In this document: positions 1 to 13,028 of the stretch, piece after piece
How the letters are laid out: each line of letters opens with the position of its first letter
Position numbering within the stretch: the stretch's first letter is position 1
From: Cryptomeria japonica
Taxonomy: Eukaryota > Streptophyta > Pinopsida > Cupressales > Cupressaceae
Assembly (NCBI RefSeq): GCF_030272615.1
Contig: NC_081414.1
Span: 2,357,501 to 2,421,500, forward strand
DNA: 64,000 bases
Direction: 5' to 3'
Notes under the pieces: model-generated
What the model saw: the letters and a program-made list of their open reading frames with translations, nothing else
The model's database searches: none
What the model was told of the DNA's origin: nothing
Position numbers and translations under genes: made by a program

Positions 1-275
1 CTTTTAATTTGGGAAAGAAGATCTAAATGGTTGTTGAATTATTTGGTCTAGTGAGTCTTAGCTTGTATTTTATTTATCATGTACCATGATCCTATCCTAC
101 TCAAGGATATCCACAAGTGATTAGAGAAGAAAAGGTGGACCATTATTTTTATCATTTGATTGTTGTTTGTGGTTTGTATTATTAATCCTTGCAAATGGTA
201 TATGAGTTATCTAGTTTTTACCATATCTAAATATGCTTGCATTCACTTGCCATAATAAGTTCAATGATGATGTAG

Positions 276-760
276 CACTATATCAAGTACAAGATTCCAC
301 ACTAGTACATTCGGAGCTAATTTTCGATGGCCGATTGTCAGAATTGTGACAAATTTTTGTCAAAGTGCCGACAAAAGTAGCCGTCAAAAACTTGTCATCG
401 GATTTGTCGATGATGCCCCTAAACGTCGGAAATATGACAATCCCATGGACTCTGTAGGCGGTGGGCATGATCGCTCTTCCGGTCAAAAAAGTCATCGGAC
501 ATGCAATATCCCCATCGGATGTTTTAGTAGATTGCGTCGCAAAGTTGACGACAATTTGGAACTTTGCACCGATGGTGATGCTGTTTGTCCGATGCTTGTG
601 TCATCGGTCCATTCGGAGGCATCGACAATCGTTTGTCTAGTTTGAGTCGGAAGTGTGATGACTCTAGAACCTTTTCACCTATAAGAATGTTGTATGTCCG
701 CCGATTTCATCATCGGTGGAAAGCTTGGTATTCATCGTAATTCCGACGGTGATAATATTT
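276..760. repeat. Candidate CACTA subterminal repeat block
   Basis: This 0.45-kb stretch is packed with short motifs of the type CATCGG, CCGATG, CCGAC and GTCGG, roughly 15-20 of them in both orientations, and is far richer in CG than the AT-rich DNA around it. Dense short subterminal repeats next to a CACTA tip are typical of En/Spm-type elements. Candidate tips are CACTATATCAAG near 276 and CACTAGTACATT near 298. The motif run ends at about 740. The block lies on the 3' side of the minus-strand transposase genes at 5-13 kb, so it may be their terminus. I cannot see the matching other end or a 3-bp target duplication, so the assignment is an inference. Confidence 0.45.
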
Positions 761-1121
761 TTATCAAAAAAAATATATTATTATCTAGTCATTGATATGT
801 ACTGCAAATGATATTCTATCCCCACCACCTATTAGTAGGGGGCATAGGTTTGAGGCTAATATGAGGCACATTGGTTTCAAGCCAATATGATCAAGCGCAC
901 CATGGTTGAGATGGTCCAACTCCCTCGTCTCAGTCTAGGACTAAGCTCATGCCATATCTAAATGAAAGACATCTCAAATACATCGTCGGTGGAAAGCTGC
1001 AAAATGCCATTTTCATACATAAGCAAGACATACACAATTGGGCACAATCAACAAGAGAATGTTTAAAAGTGTGTTTGAGATCATTGTCCCAATTGTGGTG
1101 TGGTCACCAAGAGATCACCGT

Positions 1122-1214
1122 AAATTTGTCAACCTTTCCTTCATTTAAACCAAGTAAACCTTTGTAACAAAATTGTCCTAAGTGTGTTTAAATGAAGGAA
1201 AGGTTGACAAATTT
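1122..1214. repeat. Perfect 29-bp inverted repeat (foldback)
   Basis: Positions 1122-1150 are the exact reverse complement of 1186-1214, separated by 35 bases. No coding signal accompanies it. It could be the relic of a small foldback or MITE-like element, or a local inverted duplication. Confidence 0.85.
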
Positions 1215-2394
1215 CTCCATGGAGTTTTACCTGACTCTAGAATTAGTCAGTTGTTTAAAACAACTCATAACCATTGTAACAAAATTCACACTAATAATAT
1301 ATTTCCTAACAGTTTTTATCCATGAATGATATTTGGGTTTACAATCTTGAATTCAGTACATGCAATATCATTAGAACTCAGACATCAATAAACTTGTTTC
1401 AAATCAGAAACACTGTGATCTGAATTGCATACAAACTATTTAATGTAATTCCTGTTGTTTGTATTTTGGAAAAAAGGGTTGGCTGCAAAATTTTGCAGAG
1501 CATACTATTTGAGTAATTTACATGTTAAGTGTTTGTTATAATGTCTGAAAACTAAATCACAAAAAAGTAAAAAAAAAATTGGTTAGCAAATCAGGGGTGC
1601 ACTTTTCATTCTTGTTGTTATTCAATTCTTTTACTTTAGCTTTGTTTCTTTCTTCATATTTGGGGTCTAGAGCTCCTCCCTAAGTAGAGATTATTGGTTT
1701 TGTCTCCCCTCCTTTGGCTGGAGAGTTTCTTGCTATCTCTGGTAGTCTGCCCTCAGAGTTCAGCTTCTCTATTGGTCGGACTGTTATTTTCCCTACCTTC
1801 TTCTCCAAGTGCTCCTCCTCTTGTTTCCAAGATTTTTCCTTTGCCTTCTACTCAATGGCCCTTGGTTGTGCCTTCATGCCCTCTTAATATCTTCACTGGG
1901 TTCCTATTTCCTTCAAATGATGGCTTCTCTATGTTATGCAATATCCATCTTGGATCTTGCAACATCAAATTATGGCATGGTTGATGTTGATGTGAGTGAT
2001 TGGACAATTATTTTTTATCACATTTTTTCTTTGAGTAAGAAGATCCTTCTCAAGCAGTTTGGTGCTGTCAAAAGATAAATAAGTTGTCAAGAAAGGTGAG
2101 GGCTAAAAAGAATCTTTAGATTAATGTTTCTGACTATGTTGGTTATTGTTGATGTAGTTTTTCATTGATTTTCTTCAGTTATTCTTCACCAATAGCCTAT
2201 TTATAACAACTTTATCTATTTGGAAGTGGGTCCTCTCTAGAACCTACAACCAATCTATCAAAAGAAAATACATATTGGAAAATGTCATCACAAAAATATG
2301 TCATTTTTATATGTAAAACTAGAATGTTCAGGTTTCCTTGAAAACAATCAAATTAAAATTCTCATCTTAGTCTTACAAGTATTAAGGTTCTTAC
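1215..2394. other. No recognisable gene
   Basis: AT-rich DNA with one leucine/serine/proline-rich open frame near 1694-1984 that shows no domain, no splice context and low-complexity composition. I see no RNA gene or repeat here. Confidence 0.6.
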
Positions 2395-2683
2395 CTAGCA
2401 GGATGCTCCTCACAAGGATGATTGTATGTTGTCCAGACTGGCTCGCCCTGGAAAAGCCTCAGGATCTGCAATAAAAGTCAAAGAAACAATAATAATATCC
2501 TCTAGTTCATATAGGAAATGATTTATAGTGAGTGTCCTTGAGATAAAAGAGCATTTACATTAATGTAGTTGTTTGTGTTGAGGGTAAATCGATGATAGAT
2601 TCCTCCTGGGAGGATAATCATATCCCCCTTCTTAACTCATATTCGTATCCATCGATCCTCTTTATCCCTTACATCAAAGGAGC
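2395..2683 (-). pseudogene. Acireductone dioxygenase fragment (two exons, one stop)
   Basis: On the minus strand two exons read as the cupin core and following segment of acireductone dioxygenase, the Fe/Ni enzyme of the methionine salvage pathway. Exon A (2683 to 2559) contains FDVRDKEDRWIRI, then a TGA where the family has Trp (a TGG to TGA transition), then [19 protein letters not shown], which includes the last metal-binding His. It follows an AG acceptor and ends at a GTAAAT donor in phase 0. Exon B (2465 to 2395) contains LRLFQGEPVWTTYNHPCEEH and ends at GTAAG. The upstream exon with the HxH...E metal ligands and the C-terminal exon are not found nearby. It is therefore a gene fragment, probably captured by or trapped in the surrounding CACTA DNA. 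Introns are retained, so it was not made by reverse transcription. Confidence 0.8.
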
Positions 2684-4550
2684 CTATAAGAAAAGAAACA
2701 TAAAACTCAAGCATCAGTATATGTCATTGACAACTCCTGTTTTATGAATTCTTTCAAATTTGTCTTCGCTAGAGTCAGCTTGCTAATAGGCTATTGCTAT
2801 ATACTAAGAATTAAATTGCTGAAATTCCATGACTTCGACCATAAAGACACATAGACTGGGTTCAAGTAATGTATACGAGAATTAAAGGACAATGGAAATT
2901 TTTCCATTGTCTGTAATAGATAGAAAGAAGGAAAATTGTTATCTATGTGACATCTATTTGACAATTTTGGATTCATAACTTTACCTATAAACATATACAA
3001 CCATGGTATATTGCAAAATGACAAAAAAAATCCATTTCATGTAATCAATAATTTTGTACAAAGGGGAGGATGCTAATCATGTCACCCTAAATATTCACAA
3101 ACAAGTATTGAAGGAATGTTGACCATAAATATGATAAAATAATGCTTGGTTTAGAGGATATAGCTAATTCACCCCTCAATTTAAAAGAAATATCAGGTAA
3201 AATTTAGTACTTCTTTTAAGTTGATCACATTATGATGTAGCACATTAATCAATACTACAACACTGCCACTGGAAAAAGGCAGCAATCTGTCAAAAAAGAA
3301 TTAGTGATAAATGATAGGGATATAAACTGTGCTGAAATGGTTTTGTATATTTAGCTCTTTTAATATAAATCCAACTTTTATTTAGCAAAAAAATATATTG
3401 ATGAGTACAATGGTTAAAAAAAAATAAAAAAATTCTGTATATTGAACATGGAAGTTTCAATGATGGTGTTTTGAGATGGATAATTGGAATCCCACTATTT
3501 TCCCTAGATTGTTTTAACCAAAATTTTGGACATGATTCCATTTAGTTTGCACTACATCGTTCACAGGTTATTAGGATTAATGGTTATGTTTCCATGGTGT
3601 TTGGATCCAAGCAAAACAAGTTCAATGAATCAATAAATGTAGTTTACTCGATACAAAATGTTTGTATATAGATATGGTATACGACATACATGGTGCATGG
3701 AAAATCACAAGTTCTTTGATGATTGATTGACAAGAAATGGCAGATCTACTAACAAGTTTCTTCTTGTTCTTAATGGTCCACAAGTTTACTATTTGCAGAT
3801 TACGTTTCATAGTCACAGGTTGATGGATCACATAGATCATTAATTATAGATTATTTCAAGTTGTTCATGGTTTATTGTCACTTAGTTTCTTACCTAATTT
3901 TGCATTATTTTCTACTTTATTCCCTAGCATTCATCTGCACTTGAGTCATTCCTATGTTTCTTCAGATATGTTGTTCATGATTTATCCTCAACTTCCATGG
4001 TTAGTACCGATTTTGCATTTGACTCAACATAATTCCTAGTTGTGTATTGTAATTCACACATCACACAAAAAGGGTTATTTTAGGAATTAGGATACGATAT
4101 AGTATTTTACAGTCCTAATATCTAGATCATTAAACTTTCACATATTGATGTATCACAGTTAGTTATTTTATAATTCAATGTGTGCTTAATGTGATAGTGA
4201 GAGTGCAGAGCAAGAGGGTTGAGGAAAAGTAAGAAGAGACGTGATGCCAAGTTGCCTATTTGTAATGATCTAATCTTGTTTTGAAACCAATTTCTTTTGC
4301 ACCTTTTCAACTATGCTTCTTGACAAATAGTTTACTTGAATGCTCTACTACTAATTTTCAGTTTGTCTTTCTTGATTTTGTGAATGCCAATATTTGTTTG
4401 CTGATACTTTTGAGATGGCACTTTGGCAAACAACATGCATGCACTGAAAGGGTTTCAATTTGGAATTGATATTGATAGTGCATATATCACTTTATAATAA
4501 TCAAGATTTGCATTTACTGAAATGATTTTAATCAACTAAAGAGCAATATT
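2684..4550. other. Intergenic DNA, nothing recognised
   Basis: AT-rich sequence without a credible coding region. The open frames present are short and have no family features. The phrase CACTGGAAAAAGGC near 3257 looks a little like a transposon tip but has no partner. Confidence 0.55.
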
Positions 4551-4640
4551 CATGACTTACAAGTAATAAAAAAACTTACAAGGATGAGGCATATTCATGA
4601 CTTACAAGTAATAAAAAAACTTACAAGGATGAGGCATATT
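4551..4640. repeat. 45-bp tandem duplication
   Basis: The 45 bases starting at 4551 are repeated exactly from 4596 to 4640. This is a recent local duplication in non-coding DNA. Confidence 0.9.
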
Positions 4641-4959
4641 CATAACTTTTGCAGTCTCGCCTTGGATATCAACACTAGAAGCAACTCATATTGTTCGTGT
4701 ACAGACAAGACAATATGGGAGCTCATTATACCCAGCAACTTGTGGTGTTGTTGTTCGTGTTGGCTCTGTTGGACCCTGCAATTAAGATTCAATATACATT
4801 ATTCAATAAGATTAACTGTGCAACATAATGAAATATTGAAAAGTGTGTTATCTTATTGAGCTTCGCTTGGTTTCGAGAATAGTTTAATATTCTCTACTTA
4901 ACAGGGCCAACCACGTGAAGGTGGAAGCTCATTTGCCCCCCCCCCTAACATCACTCTAA

Positions 4960-5180
4960 ATTCCCCGTTAACATCTTATAAGATTCATTCATTCATTATT
5001 TCTACCATTAATAAAATATAGGATTCATTCATTCATTAATATCACATAACATTCATTAACACACAACATTGATTAACATTAATTAACATGCAACATTCAT
5101 CAATATTAATTAACACATATCATCCATAACCATTAATTAGCACATAATTACATTCACTAACACATAAAAATTAGTCATTA
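4960..5180. repeat. Degenerate CATTAA/CATTCATTAA repeat tract
   Basis: About 200 bases of imperfect short repeats built on ATTCATTAA and ATTAACAC, lying just 3' of the minus-strand CACTA gene. No coding potential. Confidence 0.7.
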
Positions 5181-5279
5181 TCAAATAAGTTAGATTACAA
5201 TCATTTCTTTTTTTTTTTTTTCTTTGAAGCTATGAAAAGACTAAGTGGAACATCGGTTTCTTCATCATTTCCCACCTCT

Positions 5280-8200
5280 GCAGATGTTCCGTCACTGCTC
5301 GCGATCTTGATGTATGCCTAGTCCTATACTGAGGACGAGGACACTGAAGCGAAGGGGGGTCCTCTACAATAACAAAGAAATGGGTTAAATTCAAAAAAAC
5401 AAATTATTATATTTACAAGTATTTCATTAATTTAGAGAACATAACTGTTGCGCTCTTTACCTGATGGGGCCACATCATTTTGTGTAGCCTCAACCTCAAC
5501 ATGTTGAACACCCTCTAGATCATCTAGAGTTGAAATACTAAAGGTTAAATTAATGCTAAACACCAATTGCATTTATATTTGTTTAAAGGAATAACAATGG
5601 TCCTCTTTACCTGAGTGGGGAACATCACGTTCCTGATGTTGTGTACCCAGATCATGCTCCACTTGGTCACTACTGACTACATGCTCTAAAATATTAACAA
5701 AAAAGGTTACATTAATTACTACTCTAATTACAAATTAAAATGTTTAATTGTATTAATAGCTAAATAAATAAATTTGAATAGCAAATGAATACCTCCACTA
5801 CTGGGATGCACATCCAGACCTTCATGTGCAGGTGGTGTTTCACGATTAGCAGGTTGCATTCCAATGTCATGCACATTGTTATCATTGCTTGCTTATTTAA
5901 AACAAATATAGTCACTTTATGTTGGAACTCAACATCAATTAGATTATTTGTAAAGTATTCAATTTGAAACAATTTCCATTTAGCATATTTACCTATGTGA
6001 CAGATGCACTCGAATGTTGTGTATGCCCACTCAATTCTCGTAGCTGATCAGCCACGGCTGAATAACCTTGCTGGTAGGCAATTCTCTTGTTATCTTCTGT
6101 GGGTGCTCTATTGAATTCAGAGCCTTGCATTTTTGCTTGGTACTATGAATTTTGCTTGCATTGTTTGATAGAAAAAAAAACCTTTGCAATTTATTAATAT
6201 TTTGATGCAATATTTCGTTTACATGAGATACTTACAATTCGTGCAACAAGTTTCATGTAACCACCAGAGCCAAGTTTTCTTTTCCCGTTCTTTTCTTGTC
6301 TTGCCTTGGTTGCCTTTGACGTGTCACTCAGTCTATAAAAAGTTTTAAATATGTTAGATTATATAAATATAAAGAGTAATTAATTAGTACATAATTACAT
6401 TCTTAATAGTATCCCGTACCTTCTTCTGGCGTCTGGTGGTGTATTTCCTTTTTTCCTTTCAATTCTCTCATTGGCATCCAAAATCAGGTCCTTCCACTCC
6501 CTCTCTGGAATCATGGGGGGATGCTCGTACTTTAGGTTCCTCTCTAAATGGGTCCTGTATTGGTCCCTCACATACTTTAGATATGTGCCAACTTTTTCCA
6601 GGACCTTGGTTTTGTCAAAGGTGTCATTTCCAAACCACTCAACCATTTGGTTTGTCAATTCATCTTTTAACCTTTTTTCTTGGTCATTCCACCTTTTAAA
6701 GCAAAAACAAACCTGTTAGATTCAGAAATGAACTGAAGCTACATTTATTACACTTCAAGAAATAGATCAAAGGAAAACTATTCTAGCAATGATATGAAAT
6801 CAAAATAGTGGATTAGGGTTAGTTCACATATGATGTACCACCTTTTACATATGGTGGGCCCAAATATCTGCAATGCAATGTCACTAAGATGTTTATAAAA
6901 AATATCATTGCCTACAAAAAATTCATGGGATCATTAGTCCAAAACAAGTGATCATAAAGTAAATTACAATTAGAGTATATATAATAATAATTTTAAAGTA
7001 CCTGGAACCTTTTGTATCTTTAAGGGAATCATTTCTTCATCACTCACCCCCAATGTGGCCTGCAACATTCCCATACTAGCAATATGAGAAGATCCAGGAA
7101 ATGATGGTATGTTATCAGTAGTAGTCACCTCTGGCACATCCTTATGTGCATCTCCTACTACATAAAATGAATCCACTATGAAATGGCATTAGAATTCAAC
7201 AAAGAATGCTTCAAGGGAAATAAACACATGACATAAGATAGAGCAAAAGAGGGATCTACCAACAGTGGGCGGGCCAATATGACATGTAGTAGAGGATGTC
7301 TACATGCTACGTGTTGCCGACATTGTAGTCGGCAATACATGTGAGGGTAACCTCTGATGAGGTGGCTGCGACATTTGCACAGGAACATTGCCAGCACCTA
7401 AAGAATAATACATTAAATATATCAAACATTAAATATATGAAAAATGCAAGAATTGTAAACAAGGATGAACCTTTATTTTGAAAATTGACAGTATCAAGTA
7501 TGATGTGTTTTGGGTACTCGGAGTGATAATCCAAGCAAGCGATAATACAAGAAAATCGTCATCACCTAAAGATCCTGCAACACCATGATCATGGCAACGA
7601 CTTTCATGAGGGTGGATAAATTGATATAAAAACAATACGTACACATTTTAGTTAATGACATAAAAGAGAATAAAATATAAACCATTATTGAACTTTTGTT
7701 ATAATTAAAGCTTTCATTACTGCTTACTTGCAAGTTTTCTGCTGTCTGAAGCAATAATTCCAACCTCTCTCGTATCTCATCAGTAATAGGATGCACGACT
7801 ACCAAAGCAACAATCTCTTTTCTAATTTTTCTAAGAGGCATTTTAAAGAATTCCATAAGGTGTGTGGAATGTTCAGGGTCATCATCACTTAACCCTAATG
7901 ATTCCACATCCCTAGAGAGGTGCACAGGTACTGCAACTCCCTTTCCCTTTCCTCGAACATCCGTCTATGTCAAGAATATCATTAACAATTACAAAATTAG
8001 TATAAATCACTAAAAAAAAGAACATAATAATGTAACAGTTTGCTTCTATCTAATTTGTACAATTACAATGAGGTTTACCTGCTCGATAGAAGTGTCACAA
8101 CCTACATCCTTGTCTGTGATATGTGATGGATCCATGTCACCCTATGACAAAGAAAAAATATAAAAAACGTAAGTGAAATTAAACCAATAGACTTATCAAA

Positions 8201-9168
8201 AAAACTTCATAATAAAATGGTATATTGGATTCATTAATTGGAGGTTTGTTAATTTAAATGGTATATAGTACGTACCACCCCCATGATATTAACTTTGTTT
8301 GTATCTATATGATTCAAACTATAATCGATTAGAAGCTCTTTGCCTACACTGATTGATTTTATCACACATACAAATACATGATTTCCCTCGCACGCCTCAA
8401 ATATGCAATTGGGTTGTTTATTAGTTGACCCAGGTCCCGTACTATTTATAAACCTGCAATATTCCCTGTTTCTTTTGGCCGACCATCAATGTATACAGCC
8501 ACTCGTTTACTTTGATCATTATCTTTCTGTTGTGTATAATTTGCTGACAGTGCATACCTACACATACTTTTTTTATATTTAACAATCTGCATCCAATTAT
8601 TGTAATTGTAACAAGGTCCAACAAACTCCATCAATTCAGCAACTCTATTGTAACAGACCTTTATGTCGTCCATGGAAAATAAGCCTAAAGCATGTAATGA
8701 CAAAGGTGCTATGCGATATATCCTATCGTTAACACAAAAATCGATGTTTATTGGAGGAAGTTCCTTGGGCACCCATTGTTTCTGTAGATGTTTGTACCTC
8801 AGTGGCACCTCAATGTTGCATTTGGTCTCATCATCATAAGAACATGACCCCCCTTGAGAAAGGAAAAAATTCATGTGTTTATTGAATTTTCTTCTAATCT
8901 TTTGACCTCTTGTTGATCTCCCTATTGTAGACCTACTACATGTATCACTTTCATTTTCTATTCCTGCATTTTCCTCACTCGACGAAGATAGATCTGACAA
9001 ATAACTATTTGGGGGTACCTGCACTCCATGAAATGAGAGAGTTAATTGGTAATGAGAGAGAAATTTTGCAAATGAGGGTAATGTTGATGAAGAAGTCAGC
9101 CCTAAAGTTGATTTTGGGATTAAAATTGGAATAAGTCCAACTGGGACCTCAAGTGTTGATAGCTGCAT
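5280..9168 (-). pseudogene. CACTA second gene, Transposase_24 (Ptta/En/Spm) type
   Basis: A minus-strand multi-exon gene starts with an ATG at 9168 in a 240-codon exon. That exon has a Ser/Glu-rich segment, then a block with RYKHLQKQWVPKELPP and a Cys/Tyr-rich end. Further exons can be followed at about 8150-8080, 7967-7730 (acidic LGLSDDDPEHSTHLMEFF), 7610-7560, 7400-7320, 7170-7010 and 6915-6840. The most diagnostic exon, about 6700-6420, contains MVEWFGNDTFDKTKVLEKV and ERNLKYEHPPMIPEREWKDL. It is followed by a basic exon (6335-6230, GKRKLGSGGYMKLVARI) and a Gln-rich one (6145-6000). This order matches the plant transposase family found beside TNP2 in CACTA elements, a DNA-binding accessory protein. 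Exon borders are by eye from GT/AG sites. One stop in the 7.3-kb exon suggests that the copy is dead. Confidence 0.68.
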
Positions 9169-9639
9169 TAGATTTGCTGCTAATGTTGAGGTTTGAAAAA
9201 TAGAGGAAGTTTGTTTTCCAAGTAATTTTAAAAAAATAAATGGTTTCTATAGGGTGTATTGACTAGTTATACCTATCCATCCATGAGACTGTGCAGGATC
9301 CTTGTCAAAGGGGTTTAGGGTCCTGTACAATGTAATTCAATTATCTTATGTTAGCTAAAAATTACATAGTACACAACATGAACAACATGAACTTTATAGA
9401 TAAAAAGAGTATTAAATAATAAAAAGATGTTGTCATCAAAATCATTGTAAATTTTTTAATTCCTTACCTTTACTTTATGTAGACTATGAAAGATCCTCAA
9501 CTAAATGGTTGACAATGTCTGTAGTCAATGACCTGTTCTCGCCAAGGATGACAACATCACACAGGGACTATACCTGAAATCAACACCATCAATTGAGAAT
9601 CATAAGCATTACTACATTTGTAAGTTGATAAACAATAAA

Positions 9640-9960
9640 TACATATGTATCATAAGCATCATAAGCATCACATGATGTGTCATCATATATGTAGTTGAAC
9701 ATCACAATTAGCATCACATATGTGTCATCATAAACATGTAATCCATCACATATGTATCATAAATCACCATCCATCACATAGGTAATAAACAATCCACATT
9801 CTATAAATAAACACAAAGTTCAAAAAATGTCACATGCATCATCATAAACATGTGATCCATCACATATGTATTTTAAATCAACATCCATCACATAGCTAAT
9901 AAACAATCCAATTTCCATAAATAAACACAGTTTAAAAAATGTCACATAAATAGTCACTCT
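9640..9960. repeat. Tandem repeat, about 114-bp period, two copies
   Basis: The segment beginning CATCATAAACATG at 9726 recurs at 9840 with about 90 percent identity by eye, and both copies contain CATCACATATGTAT. It lies between the two CACTA genes and has no coding role that I can see. Confidence 0.75.
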
Positions 9961-10112
9961 CCCTATCTCCATCTCCATATTAAAAGGTGCATCATGAATT
10001 AATTATGTAATGGCATTAGAATTCAAAACATAATGAATTAATTATGTAAAAAAAATTCTATCAAGAAGTCAATATTAAATAGATAATATACTAATCGCAT
10101 ACCTCATACATT

Positions 10113-10156
10113 TCATTCTTCATCATCATGAACATCAAGGTCATCATTGCCACCAT

Positions 10157-10188
<32 letters not shown>

Positions 10189-13028
10189 CCATCACCATCA
10201 CCATCAATGTCTTCGCCATGATCACCATCACCACCATCACCATGGCCTTCCTCTTGGATCATGTCTAACAACAAATGACCAACCCAATTTATGTGGAACC
10301 TCTAAGTAAAATACTTGCTCACATTGGCTTGGAAGAACATAGGGCTCATCTACAATTGGTTCAAATGACCTTGTATTTAGCATTGTAAAACCATTATCAT
10401 GTTCAATAACAGTTCTATCAGGATCATTTTTATTCAATCATAGCCTGCACCATTTGACGATGAACAAAACTAATTTGGAGGAATTAAAGTCACACTGAAG
10501 TATATCATCCAAAATACCATAGTATCAATTTCGAGACTGTTGAGGATGTATGTCATTTCTCGATGAAGTATTTGTCACCTCAAAGACTGCAGTGATACTA
10601 GAATCACAAGTTTCTTCGTGTCATCCAACATTTTTATGAAAAAATTATGACCATTGCAGCACATAGCGTTGTGGTGTTTGACCTGCGATATTTCAAACAT
10701 GTAAAATTTATTGCATTGTGAATTGATAAACATATGGGTGATTACTAAATTTATACGTACCTGTTTATCTCTTAAACCATATGGTAAATCAATTTCCCTT
10801 CACGTAACATTGGAATCTCCATTACGATGAGCTTCTTTAACCAATGAAGACACACCTTCCCATATTAACATGCATCCAGAATGTTGACAACGTTCAATCC
10901 ATACCATCATCCAATCAAGATTGTTTGCAATATACAAATGTAGTGCATCCCACTCTCGACCAACTGTACAAAAAATAAATAGACGTCTTACAATCGATTT
11001 ATTTTGAAGATTAAGAATTAATTAACTACAATAACATCTTATAATTACCTCTCACTTTCCTCAATCTACCTTTCCCCATCAAGTACTCCCCTTCAAATTT
11101 GTTAATGGGGTTGGGATCCCAAATGCGATCCACATGGATCTTTGCTGCAAACTTAGGAAGATATTCAGAAATGTACACCATAGTCTGGTATACCATATAT
11201 CCCTCTACCATAGAACCCTCAGGATGTTCTCTTTGTCGAACCAAAGCCTTCAAAAATTTCAAGTGCCTCTCAACCATCCACATTGACCTAGTGTGTACAG
11301 GTCCACACAATTCAATCTCCTCAACTTGGTGTATGAGGTAGTGTTCTTGTGCATTGAAAAAAGCTGGAGGTAGACACTTTTGTATTTCACACATTAAATG
11401 AGGAATTTTTCTCTTTCAATAATTTATATCGTCTTTATGGATTTCTTTACATGACAACCACCTACAAGATATTCAAGATGCAAAAAAATATATTAGATAA
11501 CAAGTAAAACAAATAACAAATATAATATCTATACAACGAACTGAACAAATATTACTACTTACCTCATGTATTTTCCAAGATCATAAATGACTTGCTTGAC
11601 ATTATTGTCGAAGTCATCTAGGACAGAGAGAGGTAGAACGTACTGCAACAATTATAAAATTATCTTTTCATTTTTTTGTAACATAATACAATGAAAAGTA
11701 CACGTACGTGCAATACTTAAATACATACTAAAAACACAAGAACATGAATTACCTTAATGAAGGTATGCCAATCATGTGTTTTCATCCTTGGCCCAAATTC
11801 ACTTTTCTTTGATATGAAATTGTTTATGTTCGCAACAAATCCTATGGGAAATTAAATTTTCGTATGACTTCTTTTATAGCATTGCTTTGTTGGTCCGTTA
11901 ATAACCAAGGAAGCTCACTTATATTAATCTGGTCTCCATGGCTATTTGATTGAATGACATTTATCATTGCATGATTGGAATCCTGAATGTCACTACATAT
12001 TTTGATAATTTTTTCTTTGTCATGCCTTCCATCCAATATTTCCATATTGTCTCTGTTATATTCTTTCCAATATGCATACTATCAAATACATGAACAATTT
12101 GTAACTGCTCGTAGTAGGGCAACCTACTAAATTGTCGGGGATAACTTTTTAGTCCCTTACGAAGGTGGTCATTTATGCCTTCACGACCTTCATGATCATC
12201 AATCACATCATCAGTAAACAAAACAAAATAGAAAAGATGTTTTATGACAAACCAATAGATGGAATGCAATTACCTTGACGATTAATTCTATTATATTCCA
12301 ACTTCCATAGGTGAGGTGTCATTCTTCATGGCTTTGATGTATTCTCTTCTTTCCCATTGAAAAGATGTTTTTCAGTATTTCGATACTTATGATTTTTGTG
12401 GAGAAAGTGCCTATACTCATCAAACACCTGCTTTCCTAAACTTTTTAAATGATGAGATTTCATCTTTGGACCACAAACAGGACATGCAAATTTTCCCTTT
12501 GTTTTAAGAGCTACAAGATAATGTATAATTGTATTAAATATAATAATTTTTTGAATTATAATGTTCATACACAACTTAAACACTATAACATACCACAAAA
12601 ATGTGTTAGCCCTGGGACATCATGTATTGTCCATAGAAGCATCGTATGGAATTGAAATTGTCTTTGTTCTATTGGTCTAGAGATGTCATACATAGTGACA
12701 CCATTCCATAACTCTAGCAACTCATCGATAAGAGGCTCAATATATACATTCATATCTTTAACTTGGTACTTACCTAATCGAATGAACAAAAACATTACAT
12801 AATTATTATGACCATTTTACTGCAATATTTAGAATTAAATTTAGATGACTATATTTAAATGATAAAATACCTAGAACAATCATTGCCAACATTATGTGCT
12901 CCCTCTTTATTGACATCCATGAAGGAATGTTATTGTTGATAATGAAAACAGGCCACACTGAGTAAACAGATCTCATCTCTCCAAATGGATTGATACCGCC
13001 TACTACCAATGAAAGCCTGAGATTACTG
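10113..13028 (-). pseudogene. TNP2-type CACTA transposase, interrupted
   Basis: Minus-strand exons read as the catalytic transposase of plant CACTA elements. From the N-terminal side: 13028-12860 (LRLSLVVGGINPFGEMRSVY, then WPVFIINNNIPSWM), 12795-12600 (VYIEPLIDELLELWNGV, LLWTIHDVPGL), 12520-12326 (zinc-like GKFACPVCGPKM and HKYRNTEKHLF), 12269-11842, 11770-11560, 11400-11026 (CLPPAFFNAQEHYLIHQVEE, GPVHTRSMWMVERHLKFLK) and 11000-10700. The C-terminal part follows at 10437-10237 (YVLPSQCEQVFYLE). A trinucleotide-rich acidic Asp/Gly tail ends at a TGA at 10113. A stop lies in the frame before 11400 and a frameshift lies near 10250. The N-terminal part is absent because the gypsy element begins at 13029. 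What lies beyond that insertion at 30,953 is not TNP2, so the missing part has been lost. Confidence 0.85.
10140..10250 (-). repeat. (CAT/CAC)n tract encoding the acidic transposase tail
   Basis: Imperfect CATCAC repeats on the plus strand read on the minus strand as a run of Asp and Gly, with three Ala and six Asp in the centre. TNP2 proteins often end in such an acidic stretch, so this is coding repeat rather than a random microsatellite. Confidence 0.7.

Noticed and set aside
1694-2078. Overlapping 96- and 89-codon plus-strand frames
   Set aside because: Low-complexity hydrophobic and Ser/Pro content, no family signal and no splice sites.
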